From Betaproteobacteria bacterium (lineage in GTDB: Bacteria > Pseudomonadota > Gammaproteobacteria > Burkholderiales > Burkholderiaceae_C), in assembly GCA_005882155.1 (NCBI GenBank), contig VBCQ01000038.1:1-18495 (forward strand): a stretch of DNA of 18,495 nucleotides. Reading direction: 5' to 3'. The translations under genes were made by a program, and so were the position numbers. Below, in pieces: positions 14,183 to 18,495 of the stretch (the first letter of the stretch is position 1; every line of letters starts with the position of its first letter). The notes under the pieces were generated by a model, which did not search any database, was not told where the DNA came from, and worked only from the letters and a program-made list of their open reading frames with translations.

Positions 14183-14644
14183 TTGAAGATCAAGAGTGAG
14201 CGCGACTTCTGGTCCGGATTGATGTTTCTCGTCGTCGGCATCGTGTTCGCGGTCGGTGCGCGCAACTATCCGCTCGGCGTCTCGGCGCGGCCCGGGCCGG
14301 GCTACTTTCCGCTGCTGCTGAGCATCATCATGGCGATCCTCGGCGCCATCGTGATGTTCAAGGCGCTGACCATCGAGACCGAAGGCGGCGACAAGATCGG
14401 CAGCATCGCGTGGAAGCCGCTCGTCATCATCGTCGCCGCGATCGCGGTGTTCGGCGCCGCGATCACGCCGCTCGGCATGGTCGTCACGATCCCGATCCTC
14501 ATCTTCATCACCAGTCTCGCCGGCGACGAGTTCGGCTGGAAGGGCGTGCTCGCGAACTCGATCGTGCTGACCTTCGGCTCGTGGGTCATCTTCATCTGGG
14601 GTTTGAAGCTGACGATCCCGCTGTGGCCCTGGTTCATTCACTGA
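14183..14644 (+). CDS. tctB: Tripartite tricarboxylate transporter small membrane protein TctB
   Basis: 153-aa inner-membrane protein, the small subunit of a TctABC solute uptake system. The N-terminus is typical: KSERDFWSGLMFLVVG, then the conserved ARNYPLG.SARPGPGYFPLLLSI segment (residues about 26-48). Four hydrophobic helices lie near 10-26, 41-61, 78-110 and 122-146. The start codon is TTG, supported by AAGGAG 6 nt upstream and by the correct N-terminal sequence; no ATG fits. The tctA gene starts 36 nt after the stop. It lies 113 nt after the secretion ATPase and appears to head its own transcript. Confidence 0.92.
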   Translation: MKIKSERDFWSGLMFLVVGIVFAVGARNYPLGVSARPGPGYFPLLLSIIMAILGAIVMFKALTIETEGGDKIGSIAWKPLVIIVAAIAVFGAAITPLGMVVTIPILIFITSLAGDEFGWKGVLANSIVLTFGSWVIFIWGLKLTIPLWPWFIH

Positions 14645-14680
14645 CCGGCTCGAAACCTCCAGCTTCAAAGGCATCGCGTC

Positions 14681-16189
14681 ATGGACTTGCTCGCTAATCT
14701 CTCGATGGGTTTCGGGGTCGCGTTCACCCTGCAGAACCTGCTCTACGCCTTCGGCGGCGCGGTGCTCGGCACCTTGATCGGCGTGCTGCCGGGCCTCGGG
14801 CCGGTGGCGACGATCGCGATGCTGCTGCCGTCGATCTACTCGCTCGACGCGACGCCGGCGCTGATCATGCTCGCCGGCATCTACTACGGCGCGCAGTACG
14901 GCGGCTCGACGACCTCGATCCTGATCAACGTGCCGGGCGAATCGTCGTCGGTCGTCACCGCGATCGACGGCTACCAGATGGCGCGCCAGGGCCGTGCCGG
15001 CGCGGCGCTGTCGGTGTCGGCGCTGGGCTCGTTCTTCGCCGGTTGCGTCGGCACGGTGATCATCGCCGCGTTCGCACCGCCGCTCACCGAGCTCGCCTTC
15101 AAATTCGGGCCGGCCGAATACTTCTCGCTGATGGTGCTCGGCTTGATCGGCGCGGTGGTGCTCGCGTCGGGCTCGCTGCTGAAAGCCATCTCGATGATCA
15201 TCCTCGGCCTGCTGCTCGCACAGATCAACACCGATGTGATCTCGGGCACCGCGCGCTACAGCTTCGATATCCCCGAGCTCACCGACGGCATCGGCTTCGT
15301 CGTCATTGCGATGGGCGTGTTCGGCTTCGGCGAAATCATCTCCAACCTGGGCCAGCCGGCTGAGCATCGCGAAGTGTTCACGAGCAAGGTCAAGGGCCTG
15401 TGGCCGACCAAGAAGGACTTTCAGGACGCATGGCCGGCGGTGATCCGCGGCACCGCGCTCGGCTCGATTCTCGGCGTGCTGCCGGGCGGCGGCGCGCTGC
15501 TGTCGTCGTTCGCGTCGTACTCGATGGAGAAGAAGCTTGCCGGTGCGAGCGGCACCTTCGGCCGGGGGGACATCCGCGGGGTCGCGGGTCCCGAGTCGGC
15601 CAACAACGCGGGCGCGCAGACCTCGTTCATCCCGATGCTGACGCTCGGCATTCCGCCCAATGCGGTGATGGCGCTGATGGTCGGCGCAATGACGATCAAG
15701 GGCATCCAGCCCGGCCCGCAGGTGATGACGAGCAACCCGCAACTCTTCTGGGGCCTGATCGCGTCGATGTGGGTCGGCAACCTGATGCTCGTGGTGCTGA
15801 ACCTGCCGATGATCGGCATCTGGATCAAGCTGCTGACCGTGCCGTATCGCTACCTGTTCCCGGCGATCACGCTGTTCTGCTGCATCGGCGTTTACACGCT
15901 GAACAACAACACCTTCGACGTCTACCTCACGGCCTTGTTCGCGCTGATCGGCTACGCGTTCTACAAGCTCGGCTGCGAAGGCGCACCGCTGCTGCTCGGC
16001 TTCATTCTCGGGCCGATGATGGAAGAGAACCTGCGCCGCGCGCTGCTGCTGTCGCGCGGCGACTGGAGCACCTTCATGACCAAGCCGATCTCGGCCGGCC
16101 TGCTGATCGCGTCAGCGCTGATGATCGTGGTCGTGCTGCTGCCGACGATCAAGACGAAGCGCGAGGTCGCGTTCTCCGAAGCGGATTGA
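14681..16189 (+). CDS. tctA: Tripartite tricarboxylate transporter large permease TctA
   Basis: 502-aa transport subunit of the TTT family with about twelve helices. It brings in carboxylates (citrate, other organic acids) with a proton or sodium gradient after a periplasmic TctC binds the ligand. Family marks are GVLPGLGPVATIAMLLP (about 34-50), AGIYYGAQYGGSTTSILINVPGE (65-87) and the second-half counterpart GVLPGGGALLSSFASYSMEK, which shows the two-fold internal repeat. GPESANNAGAQTSFIPMLTLGIPPNA (about 303-328) is also conserved. Length is standard. No tctC lies on either side, so the binding protein must be encoded elsewhere. It is followed by an inverted repeat and a terminator. Confidence 0.95.
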   Translation: MDLLANLSMGFGVAFTLQNLLYAFGGAVLGTLIGVLPGLGPVATIAMLLPSIYSLDATPALIMLAGIYYGAQYGGSTTSILINVPGESSSVVTAIDGYQMARQGRAGAALSVSALGSFFAGCVGTVIIAAFAPPLTELAFKFGPAEYFSLMVLGLIGAVVLASGSLLKAISMIILGLLLAQINTDVISGTARYSFDIPELTDGIGFVVIAMGVFGFGEIISNLGQPAEHREVFTSKVKGLWPTKKDFQDAWPAVIRGTALGSILGVLPGGGALLSSFASYSMEKKLAGASGTFGRGDIRGVAGPESANNAGAQTSFIPMLTLGIPPNAVMALMVGAMTIKGIQPGPQVMTSNPQLFWGLIASMWVGNLMLVVLNLPMIGIWIKLLTVPYRYLFPAITLFCCIGVYTLNNNTFDVYLTALFALIGYAFYKLGCEGAPLLLGFILGPMMEENLRRALLLSRGDWSTFMTKPISAGLLIASALMIVVVLLPTIKTKREVAFSEAD

Positions 16190-16201
16190 TCGAAGAATAT
16201 C

Positions 16202-16274
16202 CACCACAGAGAACACGGAGAACACAGAGTAGAAGAACGGCAAATTCTCGGTGCTCTCTGTGAGCTCTGTAGTG
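16202..16274. repeat. Imperfect inverted repeat of the CACAGAGAACAC type
   Basis: The arm at 16202-16229 (begins CACCACAGAG) and the arm at 16247-16274 (ends CTCTGTAGTG) are 28 nt each and match at 22 positions when one is reverse-complemented, with a 17-nt loop. The purine/AC-rich CACAGAGAACACGGAG composition differs sharply from the GC-rich coding DNA around it. It resembles a dispersed repeat found downstream of genes in many bacteria. It lies 12 nt after the tctA stop and may stabilise or end the tctBA transcript. Confidence 0.65.
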
Positions 16275-16303
16275 AAACGCATTGGCCTTTGGCCCGTTCC
16301 TTG

Positions 16304-16336
16304 CAAGCCGCCGTCGGGCGGCTTGTTGTTTTTGTT
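16304..16336 (+). terminator. Rho-independent terminator after tctA
   Basis: CAAGCCGCC (16304-16312), loop GTCG, GGCGGCTTG (16317-16325): a perfect 9-bp GC-rich stem followed by TTGTTTTTGTT on the + strand. This is the classical intrinsic-terminator form. It ends transcription from tctBA and lies only 41 nt before the next start codon at 16378, so the DUF3422 promoter must be squeezed in between or overlap it. I could not identify its boxes. Confidence 0.85.
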
Positions 16337-16377
16337 CTGTATCCTGCACCCCCCAAAGGCAAACAATCAGTGTCCCC

Positions 16378-17661
16378 ATGCTCACTGCGCATCCGCAGCG
16401 CGAGGCCCTTCACAACGAAGTCCATGCGCGTCCTTACGAACTGCTGAAGGCGCCGCTCGCGCTGACGCATATCGCCTTGCTCGGCCCCGAGGCCGACGCG
16501 GCGCGCGAGCACATCGTCACGCTGCTGCGCAATCGGCATCTGCCGCTGCCGGCCGAAGACGCCAATCACTTGAGCACCGATCTCGGCGGCGTGCACTTGC
16601 GTTGGGAGAAGCACACCGAGTTCCACACCTGCACCTTCTGGAAAGCGCTGCACGACGAGCCCGATTCGTTCGATGCGCCGGCACTGGCCGACGTACCGCA
16701 GGAGTGGCTCGCGGCGATGCCGGGGCAATGGCTCGTCGGCCTGCACATGCTGGTGCTCAGCGAGCGCGGCCCCGATGCGCACGAGCGCGTGCAGCAGTTG
16801 GTGCGGCGCAACCTGCAGGAAGAAAGTCTGCTCGGCGCGAGCGTGATGGACGGCGATGCGCAGGTCTACACCGACCTGCGGCTCGCGGCCGACGGCTGTG
16901 CGCGCGTGGTGCTGGTGGCCGACGGCATGAGCCCGCGCCGCCTCGGCCGCGCGGTGCAACGTCTGCTCGAGGTCGAGACCTATCGAATGATGGCGCTGCT
17001 CGGACTGCCGATGGCGCGCGAGGTCGGCGCGTCGCTGATGCATGCCGAGCGCGACCTCGCCGACGTCGCCGGCCAGATCCGCAGCGCGCGGCGTCATGAG
17101 GAGCCCGAGCTGCTGCGCCAGCTCACGCAGCTTGCGGGTCAAGTCGAAAGCCTGTACGCGCGAACCCATGCGCGCTTCTCGGCGAGCGGCGCCTACTTCG
17201 AGCTGGTGCAGCGGCGCATCGACGAGCTGCGCGAGCACCGTCTGGAGAACCTGCAGACGCTCGGCGAGTTCATGGACCGGCGGCTCGCACCGGCGATGCA
17301 GACCTGCGTCTGGGCGGCGCGTCGACAGCAGGCCTTGAGCGAGCGCATCTCGCGCACCAGCAACCTGCTGCGAACGCGCGTCGAGATCGAGCAGCAGCAA
17401 AGCAGCCAGGAATTGCTCGACGCGATGAACCGGCGGCAGAAGGCGCAGATGCTGCTGCAAAGCGCGGTCGAAGGCCTGTCGGTCGCTGCGGTCACCTATT
17501 ACGGCGCCGGTCTCGTCGGCTACATCGCGAAGGGCGCGAAGGCAGCGGGCTGGCCGGTCTCCTCCGACATCGCGGTGGCGCTGTGCATTCCGCTGATCGC
17601 CATTGCAGTGTGGTGGGGCATACGCCGGCTGCATCGCCGAGTGCAGGCCGACGTCGACTGA
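16378..17661 (+). CDS. DUF3422 family membrane protein
   Basis: 427-aa protein of the uncharacterised DUF3422 family. The N-terminal hallmark HPQREALHNEVHARPYE (5-21) is clear. A mixed soluble part follows to about residue 300, then a charged helical region likely to form coiled coil (about 310-360, with ISRTSNLLRTRVEIEQQQ). Two C-terminal membrane helices lie at about 364-383 and 397-415, with a basic cytoplasmic end (RRLHRRVQ). Most of the protein is therefore cytoplasmic and tail-anchored. I chose the ATG at 16378 because the family motif follows at once; the frame is open to 16282, but that part would run through the terminator. No Shine-Dalgarno is evident. Function unknown. Confidence 0.88.
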   Translation: MLTAHPQREALHNEVHARPYELLKAPLALTHIALLGPEADAAREHIVTLLRNRHLPLPAEDANHLSTDLGGVHLRWEKHTEFHTCTFWKALHDEPDSFDAPALADVPQEWLAAMPGQWLVGLHMLVLSERGPDAHERVQQLVRRNLQEESLLGASVMDGDAQVYTDLRLAADGCARVVLVADGMSPRRLGRAVQRLLEVETYRMMALLGLPMAREVGASLMHAERDLADVAGQIRSARRHEEPELLRQLTQLAGQVESLYARTHARFSASGAYFELVQRRIDELREHRLENLQTLGEFMDRRLAPAMQTCVWAARRQQALSERISRTSNLLRTRVEIEQQQSSQELLDAMNRRQKAQMLLQSAVEGLSVAAVTYYGAGLVGYIAKGAKAAGWPVSSDIAVALCIPLIAIAVWWGIRRLHRRVQADVD

Positions 17662-17704
17662 CGAAACAGCATGGTCTTCGCGATCGGTCTAGAGTGAGCA
17701 CCCC

Positions 17705-18495
17705 ATGACCCATCGCTTCGACTGGACTCCGGGCTACGCGAGCCGGCGCTTGCCGATCTTCGGCCGCAACGTCGTCTCGACCTCGCACCCGCTCGCCGCG
17801 CAAGCAGGCCTGCGCATGCTGCTCGCCGGCGGCAACGCGGTCGACGCGGCGGTCGCGACGGCGGCGGCGATGACGATCGTCGAGCCGGTCAGCAACGGCC
17901 TCGGCTCCGACGCGTTCTGCATCCTGTGGGACGGCACGCAATTGCATGGCCTGAACGCATCGGGCCCTGCGCCTGCCGCATGGACGCCCGAGTATTTCAA
18001 GCGCAAGTACGGCGCCGATGCGCGCACGCCGCCCAAGCGCGGTTGGGACAGCGCGACGGTGCCGGGCGCGGTGGCCGGTTGGGTCGCATTGAGCGAGCGC
18101 TTCGGCAAGCTGCCGTTCGCCGACTTGCTGCAGCCGGCGATCGATATCGCCGAGCGCGGCTACGCGGTGCCGCTGGTCGTGCGGCAGAAGTGGGCCGCTG
18201 CGGCGGACGAGCTGTCGGCGCATCCCGGTTATGCCGAAGCGTTTTTGCCCCGCGGCCGCCCGCCCGAGGTCGGTGAGCGCTTCGAGTTCGCAGCCGCGAG
18301 CCGCTGCCTGCGCTTGATCGCGCAGACCCGAGGCGAGGCGTTCTACCGCGGCGAAGTTGCGACTGCAGCGGCACGCCATGCGCGCGAGCATGGCGGCGCG
18401 ATGACGGGGCAAGACTTCGCCGCCTACCGGCCCGAATGGGTCGCACCGCTCGGCAAGGTCTACCGCGACCACACGCTGCACGAGATCCCGCCGAA
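17705..18495 (+). CDS. Gamma-glutamyltransferase-like protein, 3' end outside window
   Basis: Open frame from the ATG at 17705 to the right edge without a stop: the first 263 residues of a gamma-glutamyltranspeptidase family protein (Ntn-hydrolase). Seen are STSHPLAAQAGLRMLLAGGNAVDAAVATAAAMTIVEP (about 27-63), GWDSATVPGAVAGWVAL (about 114-130) and the later GEAFYRGE and MTGQDFAAY motifs. No signal peptide is apparent, so it may be cytoplasmic. Where classical enzymes have a glutamate-binding arginine in a RETAP motif, this one reads NASGPAPAAW, as in YwrD-like relatives. The catalytic threonine and the small subunit lie beyond the window. It begins 43 nt after DUF3422. Confidence 0.85.
   Translation, partial: MTHRFDWTPGYASRRLPIFGRNVVSTSHPLAAQAGLRMLLAGGNAVDAAVATAAAMTIVEPVSNGLGSDAFCILWDGTQLHGLNASGPAPAAWTPEYFKRKYGADARTPPKRGWDSATVPGAVAGWVALSERFGKLPFADLLQPAIDIAERGYAVPLVVRQKWAAAADELSAHPGYAEAFLPRGRPPEVGERFEFAAASRCLRLIAQTRGEAFYRGEVATAAARHAREHGGAMTGQDFAAYRPEWVAPLGKVYRDHTLHEIPP

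Noticed and set aside
14102..15742. Long minus-strand open frame (546 codons) opposite tctB/tctA
   Set aside because: The + strand encodes textbook TctB and TctA. The antisense product is dominated by R, A, D, E and H, as expected from the complement of GC-rich codons, and shows no family motif.
15961..17634. Long minus-strand open frame (557 codons) opposite tctA end and DUF3422
   Set aside because: It crosses a terminator and an inverted repeat, and its composition is that of a GC-rich shadow; DUF3422 on the + strand has its hallmark motif.
1..18495. Insertion sequence, prophage, CRISPR array or tRNA in the window
   Set aside because: No transposase, integrase, phage structural protein, regularly spaced repeat or cloverleaf was found on either strand. 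The dispersed short repeats are the only mobile-like DNA seen.

Overview
The window is GC-rich, densely coded bacterial chromosome. It carries sixteen genes complete or nearly so and one gene cut by the right edge. The gene content suggests a betaproteobacterium of the order Burkholderiales, possibly the Leptothrix/Rubrivivax/Methylibium group. This placement is inference. It rests on GC-rich codon use, TRAP and tripartite tricarboxylate transporters side by side, a DUF3422 gene, and dispersed repeats of a kind common in that order (tails that translate as RPELVEG and PSTSSGR, and intergenic GC hairpins). I saw no transposase, phage gene, tRNA, rRNA or CRISPR array.

Left part (1-5471, mostly + strand). 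A repeat-rich leader with a long stem-loop precedes lolC-lolD, an ABC exporter that releases outer-membrane lipoproteins from the inner membrane. It has a single permease. A perfect 11-bp hairpin separates lolD from a convergent GNAT acetyltransferase gene. The GNAT gene diverges from a three-gene TRAP uptake operon (solute-binding protein, small permease, large permease). That operon's promoter is clear: a consensus-like -35/-10 pair with two tandem TnGTnnnACnA operators of the FadR/GntR type centred 21 bp apart. The regulator is not in the window.

Middle part (5468-10011, - strand). Five genes, tightly packed or overlapping, are read leftward: membrane-anchored trypsin-like protease, MoxR AAA+ ATPase, DUF58 protein, membrane VWA (BatA-like) protein, exported thioredoxin-like protein. 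MoxR-DUF58-VWA is a known core module. The protease at the head and the thioredoxin at the tail suggest an envelope quality-control or maturation role. The 3' end of the DUF58 gene is built from an inverted pair of a dispersed repeat.

Right part (10158-18495, + strand). tatD-like nuclease, hypoxanthine-DNA glycosylase, a spermidine-synthase-like protein and a GspE/PilB-type secretion ATPase form one operon with a 5-nt gap and two ATGA overlaps. Next come tctB (TTG start, strong ribosome site) and tctA, without a tctC. An imperfect inverted repeat and a rho-independent terminator follow. Last are a DUF3422 membrane protein gene and the 5' part of a gamma-glutamyltransferase-like gene that runs off the window.

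The most interesting points are the five-gene protease-MoxR-DUF58-VWA-thioredoxin operon, the mixed DNA-repair/secretion-ATPase operon, the paired FadR-type operators in the TRAP promoter, and the repeat captured as a protein tail.
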